Of a stretch of DNA of 64,000 nucleotides, positions 54,552 through 63,234 are shown in pieces. Under the pieces are notes generated by a model. It worked only from the letters and a program-made list of their open reading frames with translations. It was not told the DNA's origin and searched no databases. The stretch comes from Bordetella parapertussis. GTDB lineage: Bacteria > Pseudomonadota > Gammaproteobacteria > Burkholderiales > SG8-41. The stretch is taken from positions 1 through 64,000 of the forward strand of contig CAMCYP010000016.1 of NCBI GenBank assembly GCA_945885345.1, given 5' to 3'. The first letter of the stretch is position 1. Every line of letters starts with the position of its first letter. Both the position numbers and the translations under genes were made by a program.

Positions 54552-55991
54552 ATGACCGCAGTCACCAACCGGCGTCCGGATTTTGACAAAGTCATCGTCG
54601 ATCTCGCCAACTATGCGCATGCTTATCGTCCGGCCAGCAAGCTGGCGTTTGAAACCGCGCGGCTGACGCTGATCGACAGCCTGGCCTGCGCGTTCGAGGC
54701 GCTGGCCTATCCGGACTGCACCAAGCTGCTGGGGCCGGTGGTGCCGGGCACCATCGTGCCGAATGGTGCACGAGTGCCGGGCACCAGTTACGTGCTCGAT
54801 CCGGTGACCGCAGCCTTCAACGCCGGTGCACTGATCCGCTGGCTGGATTTCAACGATGCCTTCTATGGTCGCACGGTGATCCATCCGTCGGACAACATCG
54901 GTGCGATCCTGATGACCGCCGACTGGCTGTCGCGCACGCGGCAAGCAGCCGGCAAGGCAGCGCTGACCATGCGCGATGTGTTGTCCGCGATCATCAAGGC
55001 CTATGAAGTGCAGGGTGGCCTCGCGCTGGAAAACGGCTTCACCGCTGCCGGCCTCGACCATACGATCCTGGTCAAGATCGCCACGACGGCTGCGGTGTCG
55101 TCACTGATCGGCTGCACGCGCGACGAGATCATCAATGCGCTGTCGAATGCCTGGGTTGATGGCCACGCACTCGCGACCTATCGCCGCAAGCCCAACACCG
55201 GCGCGCGCAAATCGTGGGCGGCGGGTGATGCCTCGGCGCGAGGCGTGTGGCTGGCGCTGATGGCGAAAAAGGGCGAGATGGGTTATCCCTCGGCGCTGAC
55301 CGCGCCGAAGTGGGGTTTTTACGAAGTGCTGTTCAAGGGCAAGCCCTTCAAATTCCAGCGCCCCTTCGGCAGTTATGTCATCGAAAACACGCTGTTCAAG
55401 ATTCCGTACCCGACGGCCTTTCACGGCCAGACCGGCGTCGAAGCGGCGATCAAGCTGCATCCGCTGGTGAAAGACCGGCTCGACGACATCAGCCACATCG
55501 AGGCGCGTGGGCACAACTCGACCATGGTGATCCTCGACAAGACCGGGCCGTTGGCCAATTTCGCCGACCGCGACCATTGCATGCAGTACATGATGGCCAT
55601 CGGCCTGATTTTCGGCGACATGACGGCGAAGCATTATGAAGATGAAATCGCCGCCGACCCGCGCATCGACAAACTGCGCGCGAAAATCCGCCTCACCGAA
55701 TACGAAAAATACGAGCGCGAATACCACGACCCCGCCAAACGCACCAATGCCAACTCGATCCAGGTATTCTTCAAGGATGGCAGCAAGACGCCGCTGTCGG
55801 AAGTGAACTATCCCTTGGGCCACCGCAAGCGGCGCCAGGAAGGCATCCCGGCGGTGATGAAAAAATTCAATGAAAACACCGCGATGGTGTTTGCCGCCAA
55901 ACAGAAGGCGGCAATCACCGAAGTCTGCACGAACCAGAAAAAACTCGAGGCGATGGCGGTGCACGAGTTTGTGGATTTGCTGGTGCGGTAA
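54552..55991 (+). CDS. MmgE/PrpD family dehydratase-like protein
   Basis: The 479-residue protein belongs to the MmgE/PrpD family, which includes 2-methylcitrate dehydratase. It has ALIRWLDFNDAFYGRTVIHP near 95 (split here), the HPSDNIGAIL active-site segment, GLDHTILVKIATTAAVSSL and the C-terminal REYHDPAKRTNANSIQVFF stretch. The length and the LDFNDAF motif fit PrpD closely, but no other methylcitrate gene (prpB, prpC) is in the window, so another tricarboxylate or hydroxyacid may be the substrate. It lies just downstream of TctC-like gene 2. A palindromic repeat follows. Confidence 0.85.
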   Translation: MTAVTNRRPDFDKVIVDLANYAHAYRPASKLAFETARLTLIDSLACAFEALAYPDCTKLLGPVVPGTIVPNGARVPGTSYVLDPVTAAFNAGALIRWLDFNDAFYGRTVIHPSDNIGAILMTADWLSRTRQAAGKAALTMRDVLSAIIKAYEVQGGLALENGFTAAGLDHTILVKIATTAAVSSLIGCTRDEIINALSNAWVDGHALATYRRKPNTGARKSWAAGDASARGVWLALMAKKGEMGYPSALTAPKWGFYEVLFKGKPFKFQRPFGSYVIENTLFKIPYPTAFHGQTGVEAAIKLHPLVKDRLDDISHIEARGHNSTMVILDKTGPLANFADRDHCMQYMMAIGLIFGDMTAKHYEDEIAADPRIDKLRAKIRLTEYEKYEREYHDPAKRTNANSIQVFFKDGSKTPLSEVNYPLGHRKRRQEGIPAVMKKFNENTAMVFAAKQKAAITEVCTNQKKLEAMAVHEFVDLLVR

Positions 55992-56010
55992 TCCAGCGAT
56001 CCATGCCATC

Positions 56011-56097
56011 TCGTCATCCCGGCACAAGCCGGGATCCAGAAGCACATTTTTGACGCATCATTAAAACCCTGGACCCCGGCTTGTGCCGGGGTGACGG
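56011..56097. repeat. Palindromic repeat between two convergent genes
   Basis: TCGTCATCCCGGCACAAGCC (from 56011) and GGCTTGTGCCGGGGTGACGG (to 56097) are long inverted arms with few mismatches around an A/T-rich centre. The element lies between the PrpD-like gene and the convergent SMP-30 gene and is a different family from the repeats at 15983 and 18936. It may serve as a terminator or be a REP-like sequence. Confidence 0.75.
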
Positions 56098-56103
56098 CAA
56101 AAC

Positions 56104-57024
56104 TCAGGCTTGTGAATACATCCTGCGTCCCGGCGTCGGCAGTTCGGCGCTGAGGATTGCGCCGCCCTCGGAGTCGACGATGTACAGCGTGTGCGGATCT
56201 TTGACGCCGTAGGCGCAATTGGTCACTACATCCGAACCGGGGGAGTCGACGCGATACAGCGGTTCGCCGCGGTGGTTGAAGATCCATACCGCACCCATGT
56301 CCGGGTGCGCTACGGCCAGACCGTCATCTTCGTCAATCGCCATGCCGTCGGGACCGCGTCCGCCGGACATCTGAATGAATACCCCCATGCGCGACAGCGT
56401 TCCGTCGGGCAGCAGCGGCAGCCGCCACACTGCATTGGCGCGTGTTACTGCGACAAACAGCGTGTTCTCCGCCTTGTTCAGCACCAGCCCGTTCGGACTC
56501 GGGATGTTGTCGGCGATGCGTTCCAGCTTGCCGTTGTTGCGTAAACGATAGACGCTGCCCGTGGGATTTTGCAGACCGGTCTGGCCCTGGTCGGTGAAAT
56601 AGAGATCGCCGTTCGACGCAAATACCAGATCGTTCAGGCCCTTGAAGGTTTCCAGGTTGTAGCGGGTGATGATGGATTCGATGCGGCCGCGTTTGGCGTC
56701 GAGCAGCATCAGTCCGCGCTTGTGGTCGGTGACATAAATACGGCCATCCTTGTGGATCTTCAGGCCGTTGGGTTCACCGTCGTATTCAACGACCAGATCC
56801 CATTGCCCTTTCGGCGAAATGCGGAAAATGCGGCCGAAGGGAATGTCGGTGACATAGAGATTGCTTTTGCGGTCGAACGACGGGCCTTCAAGAAAACAGC
56901 CGCCGTGCGGCGCGGGGCGGCCGGCGGCGAGGCGCTCGGCGGTGACTTTGGTGCGGCGGAATTTTTTTGGCAGTTCAGCGAAAACTTCGGCGGTGAAACG
57001 TTCGGGCGGGGCGAAGAAGCTCAT
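56104..57024 (-). CDS. SMP-30/gluconolactonase-like (LRE) family protein
   Basis: The 306-residue protein is a six-bladed propeller of the SMP-30 type. It has the metal ligands Glu in GCFLEGPSFDRKSNLYV (about 43), Asn in EPNGLKIHKDGRIYVTD (about 87) and in SPNGLVLNKAENTLFVA, and Asp in GPDGMAIDEDDGLAVAH near 238. Relatives hydrolyse sugar lactones or organophosphates. There is no signal peptide. It is convergent with the PrpD-like gene and divergent from the AMP ligase (95-base gap). The substrate is unknown, but a lactone from the neighbouring pathway is possible. Confidence 0.85.
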   Translation of the reverse strand: MSFFAPPERFTAEVFAELPKKFRRTKVTAERLAAGRPAPHGGCFLEGPSFDRKSNLYVTDIPFGRIFRISPKGQWDLVVEYDGEPNGLKIHKDGRIYVTDHKRGLMLLDAKRGRIESIITRYNLETFKGLNDLVFASNGDLYFTDQGQTGLQNPTGSVYRLRNNGKLERIADNIPSPNGLVLNKAENTLFVAVTRANAVWRLPLLPDGTLSRMGVFIQMSGGRGPDGMAIDEDDGLAVAHPDMGAVWIFNHRGEPLYRVDSPGSDVVTNCAYGVKDPHTLYIVDSEGGAILSAELPTPGRRMYSQA

Positions 57025-57119
57025 AGTCTTTATGTGGACTCAATGAAAAAACGAGAGCTGATTGTATGCCAGAATCCACGCTTACCTGACTTTGTGCGAA
57101 CCTGAAAATCAGTCCGAAC

Positions 57120-58751
57120 ATGAAAAAGCCACTTGAGGTATTGCGTCTATATCCTGAGCATGACTACACGCTGAACGGCGCACTGGCCAGCCGCGCCGGC
57201 CGCGATCCGTCGCGGCCATTCATGGTTTTCCGCGAGCGTGCCTGGTCCTGGGGGGAATTCATGCAGGCGGTGGATGCCACGGCGCGCGTTCTCGCCGCAC
57301 GCGGCATCCGCAAAGGCGACCGCATGGCGGTGATGGCGCGCAACTGCGATGGCCACGTGCTGCTGCTGTTTGCGCTGTCGCGGCTGGGTGCGATCATGGT
57401 GCCGGTCAATCCCGAGTTCGGTGTGCAGGAAGCAAAGTATGTGCTGCACCATGCCGAAGTCAGTGCGGTGGCGGCGACTGCTGACACGCTGGCAATTGCG
57501 CGGGACGCAGCGGCAGGACTGAAAACCCCGGCGTGGTTTGTCATGCTGGATGCGGGAGCAACTCATGTGGCAAATGCGGTGCCGGCACTGGATGATCTGC
57601 TCAAGGCGGCGCCTGCGGCTGTGCTCCCCACGGACATTACCGGCGATGCCACCTGTCTTATTGTCTATACCTCGGGTACCACCGGCTTTCCGAAAGGGGC
57701 GATGCACAGCCAGCGCAGTTTTGTCACCGGCGGCGAAGCCTTCGTGCAGCGGGTTTATCTGCAGGATGACGACCGGGTGATGATCGTGCTGCCGCTGTTT
57801 CACATCAACGCGATGTTTTATTCGCTGGCCGGCACGCTGGCCGCCGGCGCAAGCGCGGTGATCATTCCAAAGTTTTCGGCATCCACGTTCTGGCAGACCG
57901 TGGTTGATACCGGTGCCACCCAGGTCAATATCATCGAGGCCATCGGCAGCATCCTGCGCAACCGTCCGCGCAGCGAATTCCGTCCCGAGCACCGCATTGC
58001 CAGGGTTTACGGCGTGCGCGCGAGCATGGACGAGACCTTCAAAAACGATTTCAAAATTCCGCATCGCATTGGCGGCTACGGCATGACCGAGATTCCCGGC
58101 GTGACCTGCAATCCCTTTGAGGGCGTGCAGAAGCTGGGCAGTATGGGCCCGGTGGGGCGGCACCCGGACCCGGCGCGGCCGTGGGCGCAGTGCCGCGTGG
58201 TGGATGACGAAGGCCGCGATGTCCCAGTCGGCGAAGCGGGTGAGCTGTGGGTCAAGACGCCGATCATCATGCAGGGTTATTTCCGTGATCCGGAGCAGAC
58301 TGCCGGCACTTTCCACGGCGACTGGTTCAAGACCGGCGACCTGGTGAAATGCGACAAGGATGATTACTACTATTTCATCTCGCGCAAACGCGACATCATC
58401 CGCCGCCGCGGCGAAAACATCGCCGCCGCCGAACTCGACCGTGTGGTCGGCGAACATCCGGCCGTGGCTGAAGCCGGCACCATCGCGGTGCCTTCGGAAC
58501 TGGGTGAGGACGAAATTTTTGTGGTCTGCGCCGTCAAGCCCGGCGCAAAGGTGACGGCGCTGGAAATCGCCGACTGGTGCAAGGCACGGCTCGCGCCGCA
58601 GAAAGTGCCGCGTTTTGTTGCCTTTGTCGACGAACTGCCGCATACGCCTACGCACAAGATCGCCAAGGCCCAGCTGCGGGAAGACACGGCCCTGCGGGCG
58701 AAAGCCGTTGATTTGCAGCCGATTTCTGCCGGGGCCCGGCGCAAGACCTGA
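57120..58751 (+). CDS. AMP-dependent acyl-CoA synthetase (ANL family)
   Basis: The 543-residue protein has the ANL adenylation motifs: P-loop LIVYTSGTTGFPKGAMHS (about 180-197), GGYGMTEIPGVTCNPF near 319 (A5), the A7-type TGDLVKCDKDDYYYF and the hinge SRKRDIIRRRGENIA with the catalytic Lys near the C-terminus (THKIAKAQL). It activates a carboxylate as the acyl adenylate and then the CoA thioester. It resembles CaiC-type crotonobetaine/carnitine-CoA ligases in overall pattern, but the acid is unknown. It is divergent from the SMP-30 gene and is followed after 158 bases by TctC-like gene 3. A downstream acyl-CoA dehydrogenase (48.5 kb) could use its product. Confidence 0.87.
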   Translation: MKKPLEVLRLYPEHDYTLNGALASRAGRDPSRPFMVFRERAWSWGEFMQAVDATARVLAARGIRKGDRMAVMARNCDGHVLLLFALSRLGAIMVPVNPEFGVQEAKYVLHHAEVSAVAATADTLAIARDAAAGLKTPAWFVMLDAGATHVANAVPALDDLLKAAPAAVLPTDITGDATCLIVYTSGTTGFPKGAMHSQRSFVTGGEAFVQRVYLQDDDRVMIVLPLFHINAMFYSLAGTLAAGASAVIIPKFSASTFWQTVVDTGATQVNIIEAIGSILRNRPRSEFRPEHRIARVYGVRASMDETFKNDFKIPHRIGGYGMTEIPGVTCNPFEGVQKLGSMGPVGRHPDPARPWAQCRVVDDEGRDVPVGEAGELWVKTPIIMQGYFRDPEQTAGTFHGDWFKTGDLVKCDKDDYYYFISRKRDIIRRRGENIAAAELDRVVGEHPAVAEAGTIAVPSELGEDEIFVVCAVKPGAKVTALEIADWCKARLAPQKVPRFVAFVDELPHTPTHKIAKAQLREDTALRAKAVDLQPISAGARRKT

Positions 58752-58909
58752 TCCCGGCTGGCGCGAAGTTTGCGCAAGGCGAGCCGGCCGGCGCGGCATC
58801 CGGCAAATGTTGCCACCGCAGCGTCACGAAGCTGTAATCGCGCTGTAACACGCGGCAGCTATCCTCCCTGTCAGGCGCAAGTCATGCGCATCAGCAGAGG
58901 AAAATCACC

Positions 58910-59887
58910 GTGTTGCTGCAATCCCGATTCGTCAAATTACAGTTATGCGCCTGCGTCGCCGGCGCTTTGTCCATCAATCTGCCGGCACACGCCGCCGCGC
59001 CGTTCCCGGCGAAACCACTGCGCGTCGTGGTACCCCTGGCGCCCGGCGGTGGCAGCGACATCGTGGCGCGCATCGCGGCGCAGACGCTGGCCGATGCCTG
59101 GGGTCAGACGCTGGTCATCGACAACCGTCCGGGTGCCGGCGGCACCATCGGCACCTCCATCGTCGCAAAAGCGCCGGCCGACGGTTATACCGCGCTGGTT
59201 TCCAGCTCGACGATGGCCATCGGCCCGGCCTTGTACAAAAATATCGGCTACGACATACTCAAGGATTTCACCCCGGTCACGCTGATCGCGGACCAGCCGA
59301 GCATCATCGCGGTCAATCCCAAGGTTCCCGCCAAAACGCTGCCGGAACTGATCGCGCTGTTCAAGAAGAACCCGGGCAAATACGCATTTGGTTCCGCCGG
59401 TAATGGCACCGCGAGCCATCTGGCCAATGAACTGTTCAAGATGAACGCCAAGGTCGATACACTGCATGTGCCGTACAGGAGCGCGGGCCTTGCGACCACA
59501 GGGCTGCTCTCCGGTGAAATCCAGTACATGGTGACCAACATGGCCACCGCTTTGCCCCAGGTGCGCTCGGGCCGTCTCGTCGGTGTGGCGGTCACCAGTG
59601 CGAAGCGTGTTAATGCCGCGCCTGAACTGCCTACCGCAAGTGAGGCTGGTGTTCCGGGTTTCGCATATACCACTTGGTACGGGATGCTGGTGCCGGCAGG
59701 CACGCCCGCTGCGGTCATCTCGCGCATGCAGGCTGACCTTGCGAAACAGGTCCGTGAACCGCGTGTAGCAGAACGTTTTTCGGGACAGGGGCTGACAGTG
59801 CATGCGTCGACGCCGAAGGAGTTCGGCAGTTACCTGAACACGGAAGTCACGCGCTGGCAGCAGGTGGTTAACGCCGCCGGCCTGTAG
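58910..59887 (+). CDS. Bug/TctC family periplasmic binding protein 3
   Basis: The 325-residue protein starts at GTG 58910, with GAGG ten bases before it. It has a signal peptide (LQLCACVAGALSINLPAHA) and the Bug signatures KPLRVVVPLAPGGGSDIVAR and NRPGAGGTIGTSIVAKAPADG. A VDTLHVPYRSAGLATTGLLSG segment marks the ligand cleft, where the usual YKGGGP is YRSAGL, so its ligand may differ from the others. It lies between the ligase and a Gfo/Idh gene. Confidence 0.9.
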   Translation: MLLQSRFVKLQLCACVAGALSINLPAHAAAPFPAKPLRVVVPLAPGGGSDIVARIAAQTLADAWGQTLVIDNRPGAGGTIGTSIVAKAPADGYTALVSSSTMAIGPALYKNIGYDILKDFTPVTLIADQPSIIAVNPKVPAKTLPELIALFKKNPGKYAFGSAGNGTASHLANELFKMNAKVDTLHVPYRSAGLATTGLLSGEIQYMVTNMATALPQVRSGRLVGVAVTSAKRVNAAPELPTASEAGVPGFAYTTWYGMLVPAGTPAAVISRMQADLAKQVREPRVAERFSGQGLTVHASTPKEFGSYLNTEVTRWQQVVNAAGL

Positions 59888-60109
59888 AAGTAAGAATTCT
59901 GTTTGCGCGCGCCGCGCCCGTCTTTATCCTCCACCCCTCTTTGCGCGGCGCAGTTTTTTATTACGCATATCATTCCACATGCTGTGACATGGTGTGCGTT
60001 GCCTGTTCGGATTCGCGGCATTCGCTTGTAAGGCCCCGTGTGCTTGGCTAGACTCCGGGGCTGCCCGCATACATTTTTTCGCGGGCCATGCCTGTATCCG
60101 GAGGGGATC

Positions 60110-61195
60110 ATCGAACGCAAAACACTGGGTCTGGCAGTCATCGGCTCGGGCCGCATCGGTGGGCTGCGCGCGCAGCTCGCGGCAGGGCATCCCGCAGTTC
60201 GGTTTATCGCCACCGCCGACCAGGACGCCAAAAAAGCCGCGGCACTGGCGCAGAAAGTCGGCGCCGCGCAGCACTCCACCGACAATGACGCGATCATCGC
60301 CCATCCGGAAGTCAATGCCGTCATCGTGTCGACCAGCGAAGGCGAGCATCTCGCGCCGATCCTGAAAGCACTGGAACTGGGCAAGCCGGTGCTGGTGGAA
60401 AAACCCATCGCGTTGACACTCGCCGATGCCGATCGCGTGATCCAGGCCATCGAAAAATCCGGTGTCGGCGTGCATGTCGGATACAGCCGCCGCTACAAGG
60501 AACGTTACCTGATCGCCAAGGAACAGATCGTGCAGGGCCGCATCGGCACGCTGACCGGCGGTGCTGCCCGGGTGTTCAATTCACGTTCGCAGGCGCTGGC
60601 GATGCTCGGGCGCAACCGCCATGCCACGCCGGTGGTGGATGCGCTGACTTATTACGTCGATCTGATGAACTGGATGCACGAAGGTCATCACCTGGTCGAA
60701 GTGTATGCGCGCGGGCAGAAGGGCGTGTTGAAGGCCGCCGGTTATCCCGAAGTCGATGACGTCAGCTACGCAATCCTGACCTACGACGACGGCGCCGTGG
60801 TGAACCTCGGTGTCAGTTACGCTTTGCCGGAAAAATATCCGGCCCTGGGCCATGCCGCACGCGTCGAAGTACTGGGCACCGAAGGCGTGATGATTCTTGA
60901 CGACGATCATACCGACCAGCTGATGTACAGCAACAAGGGCATTCCGCATGTCTATCTGCCGGATCACAACGTCAACATGGTGTTCCTGCAGAGCGGCACC
61001 CCGGGCGACTGGGCGCTGGGCGAATTCTGGGGACCGATTGCCAACGAAACCCGCGCCTGGCTCGATCATCTGGCGATGGGCAAAGCCTGTTCGCTGGCGA
61101 CGCCGCGTGAAGCGCGCACCAATCTTGAGGCGACGCTGGCAATCGAACATTCAATAGCCACCGGCCGGCCGGTGTCTTTGCCGCTGGCCCAATAA
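60110..61195 (+). CDS. Gfo/Idh/MocA family oxidoreductase with likely AUC start
   Basis: The 361-residue protein has the Rossmann motif LGLAVIGSGRIGGLRAQL near the N-terminus, VLVEKPIALTLADADRV (the EKP motif, about 95-111) and a C-terminal dimerisation and substrate domain with DDVSYAILTYDDGAVVNLG. It oxidises or reduces a sugar, cyclitol or similar using NAD(P). No ATG, GTG or TTG fits: GGAGGGG (60100-60106) is followed by ATC-ATC-GAA, so the codon at 60110 (ATC) gives the natural N-terminus, with a spacing of about five bases. The in-frame GTG at 60038 is distant and lacks a ribosome site. Inositol dehydrogenase-like activity is possible. Confidence 0.78.
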   Translation: MERKTLGLAVIGSGRIGGLRAQLAAGHPAVRFIATADQDAKKAAALAQKVGAAQHSTDNDAIIAHPEVNAVIVSTSEGEHLAPILKALELGKPVLVEKPIALTLADADRVIQAIEKSGVGVHVGYSRRYKERYLIAKEQIVQGRIGTLTGGAARVFNSRSQALAMLGRNRHATPVVDALTYYVDLMNWMHEGHHLVEVYARGQKGVLKAAGYPEVDDVSYAILTYDDGAVVNLGVSYALPEKYPALGHAARVEVLGTEGVMILDDDHTDQLMYSNKGIPHVYLPDHNVNMVFLQSGTPGDWALGEFWGPIANETRAWLDHLAMGKACSLATPREARTNLEATLAIEHSIATGRPVSLPLAQ

Positions 61196-61233
61196 ACCGC
61201 ATAAACAATAACGACTGGTTTGAGGAAAATACC

Positions 61234-62196
61234 ATGAGGAACGCATTGATCGGGATTGCAGTGCTGTGTGTCGCGACGGGCGTGGCGCAGGCCGCCGACG
61301 TTTATCCGGTGCGGCCGATTCGCATGATCGTGGCCTACCCGCCGGGAGGCGGTACCGATCAGGTTGGTCGCATGATGGCCGATCAACTGACGCAGCAACT
61401 GGGGCAGAACGTGGTGGTCGACAATCGCGGCGGTGCCACCGGCAACATCGGCACCGAACTGGCGGCGCGCGCCGTGCCCGACGGTTATACGCTGCTGATG
61501 GGCAATGTTGCGCCCAATGCCGTCAACGTGAGCATGTTCAAAAAACTGGGTTTTGATCCGGTGAAGGATTTTTCGCCGATCAGCCTGGTGGCGATTACGC
61601 CGAACATCCTGGTGGCGCATCCCTCGCTGCCGGTGAAAACCGTCAAGGACCTGGTGGCGCTGGCGAAAGCGAAGCCGGGTACGCTGAATTTTCCGTCGGC
61701 GGGCGTCGGCAGTTCATCACACCTGGCCGGTGAACTGCTGAAATCGCTGGCAAAAATCGACATGGTCCATGTGCCGTTCAAGGGCGGCGGTCCGGCGCTG
61801 GTGGCGATGATCTCGGGTGAAGTGCAGATCATGTTTGCGACCATGCCGGCGGCGATGCCACATGTGAAATCGGGCAAGGCGCGTGCGATCGCGGTGACCA
61901 CGGCGAAACGTTCACTGGCGATGCCGGAGCTGCCGACCATCGCTGAAGCGGGCGTGACGGGTTACGAGGCCTCGACCTGGTACGGATTGCTGGCACCGGT
62001 AAAAACACCGAAACCGGTTGTCGACCGGCTGCATGCCGAGACCGTGAAAATACTTGCCGGCCCGGCCCGGCAGCGTCTTGAGGTCCAGGGCTTCGAGCCC
62101 ATAGGCGGCACGCCGGCGGAATTCAGTGCCTATATCAAATCCGAAATCGCGAAGTGGGCAAAAGTTATCAAGGACGCGAACATTCCGGCTGAATAG
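61234..62196 (+). CDS. Bug/TctC family periplasmic binding protein 4
   Basis: The 320-residue protein has a signal peptide (MRNALIGIAVLCVATGVAQA) and Bug signatures PIRMIVAYPPGGGTDQVGR and NRGGATGNIGTELAARAVPDG, with VHVPFKGGGPALVAMISGE in the second domain. It starts 38 bases after the Gfo/Idh gene and is likely co-transcribed with it. TctC-like gene 5 follows 28 bases later, a direct tandem. Confidence 0.92.
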   Translation: MRNALIGIAVLCVATGVAQAADVYPVRPIRMIVAYPPGGGTDQVGRMMADQLTQQLGQNVVVDNRGGATGNIGTELAARAVPDGYTLLMGNVAPNAVNVSMFKKLGFDPVKDFSPISLVAITPNILVAHPSLPVKTVKDLVALAKAKPGTLNFPSAGVGSSSHLAGELLKSLAKIDMVHVPFKGGGPALVAMISGEVQIMFATMPAAMPHVKSGKARAIAVTTAKRSLAMPELPTIAEAGVTGYEASTWYGLLAPVKTPKPVVDRLHAETVKILAGPARQRLEVQGFEPIGGTPAEFSAYIKSEIAKWAKVIKDANIPAE

Positions 62197-62224
62197 CGGA
62201 CTTGCGACTACACGGGGAATGGCC

Positions 62225-63205
62225 ATGGATTACAGAACATGGGGGATGATCGCTGCGGCATTGCTGGCGTGGCCGACGTTGGTGCAGGCACAGTTGCAAA
62301 ATTACCCGACACGGCCAATCCGCTTCATCGTGCCGTTCCCGCCGGGCGGCGGCACCGATACCGTGGCGCGGCTGATTGCGCAGCCATTGGCTGAACGCCT
62401 GAAGCAGCAGGTCGTGATCGACAACCGTGGTGGTGCCAATGCCATTATTGGCACCGACCTCGGCGCCAAGGCGCCGGCTGACGGCTACACGCTGCTGTTC
62501 TGCCTGCCAGCCAGTGTATCGATCAATCCGACGCTGTACCACACTCTGCCCTATGATCCGGCGCATGATTTCTCGCCGGTGATCCAGTTGAATACCATCG
62601 CGCTGCTGCTGGTGACGGCCAACGTGCTGCCGGTAAAAAATGTCGCCGAACTGATTGTCTACGCCAAGGCGCGGCCGGGCCAGCTTAACTTTGCCTCCTC
62701 GGGCAACGGCAGCTCGGCACACCTTGGAATGGAATTGTTCAACGCAACCACCGGCATCCGCATGGTGCACGTGCCGTACAAGGGCGGCGGGCCGGCGATG
62801 GCGGATACGATTTCCGGTCAGACGCACATGATGGCAGGGCCGATGATCGCGGCGATGCCGCATGTCCGGGGCGGGAGGGTTCGTGCGCTGGCGGTTATGA
62901 CGCCGAAGCGCGTGAAGGGATTGCCCGACGTCGAAGCCATGGGGGAGACGCTGCCGGGTTTCGATGCCAGCCTCTGGCACGGCGTGCTGGTTCCGCGCGG
63001 AACACCTGCGGCAATCGTGCAGCTCCTGAACCGCGAGTTGAACGAGGTGTTGCGCCGGTCGGATGTGGCCGATCGCATGGCGACGCAAGGTGCGGAGGCG
63101 GTTGGCGGCACGCCGGCGCAGTTCGCCGCGTTGATCCGGTCGGACACCGCCAAGTACGCGAAGCTGCTTAAAGATGTCGGTCTTGCGCGCAGCGTGAGCC
63201 AATAA
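62225..63205 (+). CDS. Bug/TctC family periplasmic binding protein 5
   Basis: The 326-residue protein has a signal peptide (WGMIAAALLAWPTLVQAQ) and Bug signatures PIRFIVPFPPGGGTDTVAR and NRGGANAIIGTDLGAKAPADG, with MVHVPYKGGGPAMADTISG in the second domain. The start at 62225 is chosen because CGGGGAATGG lies about eight bases before it; the ATG at 62219 is too close to that site. It is a tandem neighbour of gene 4 but differs enough in the cleft and C-terminal helix that both may be kept for different ligands. An alpha/beta hydrolase gene follows after 29 bases. Confidence 0.92.
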   Translation: MDYRTWGMIAAALLAWPTLVQAQLQNYPTRPIRFIVPFPPGGGTDTVARLIAQPLAERLKQQVVIDNRGGANAIIGTDLGAKAPADGYTLLFCLPASVSINPTLYHTLPYDPAHDFSPVIQLNTIALLLVTANVLPVKNVAELIVYAKARPGQLNFASSGNGSSAHLGMELFNATTGIRMVHVPYKGGGPAMADTISGQTHMMAGPMIAAMPHVRGGRVRALAVMTPKRVKGLPDVEAMGETLPGFDASLWHGVLVPRGTPAAIVQLLNRELNEVLRRSDVADRMATQGAEAVGGTPAQFAALIRSDTAKYAKLLKDVGLARSVSQ

Positions 63206-63234
63206 CGCCCCAATCTTCACAGGAGATAAACAGC

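Noticed and set aside
57147..58799. Minus-strand frame of 550 codons opposite the acyl-CoA ligase
   Set aside because: Antisense shadow; no motifs, and the ligase is clear on the other strand.
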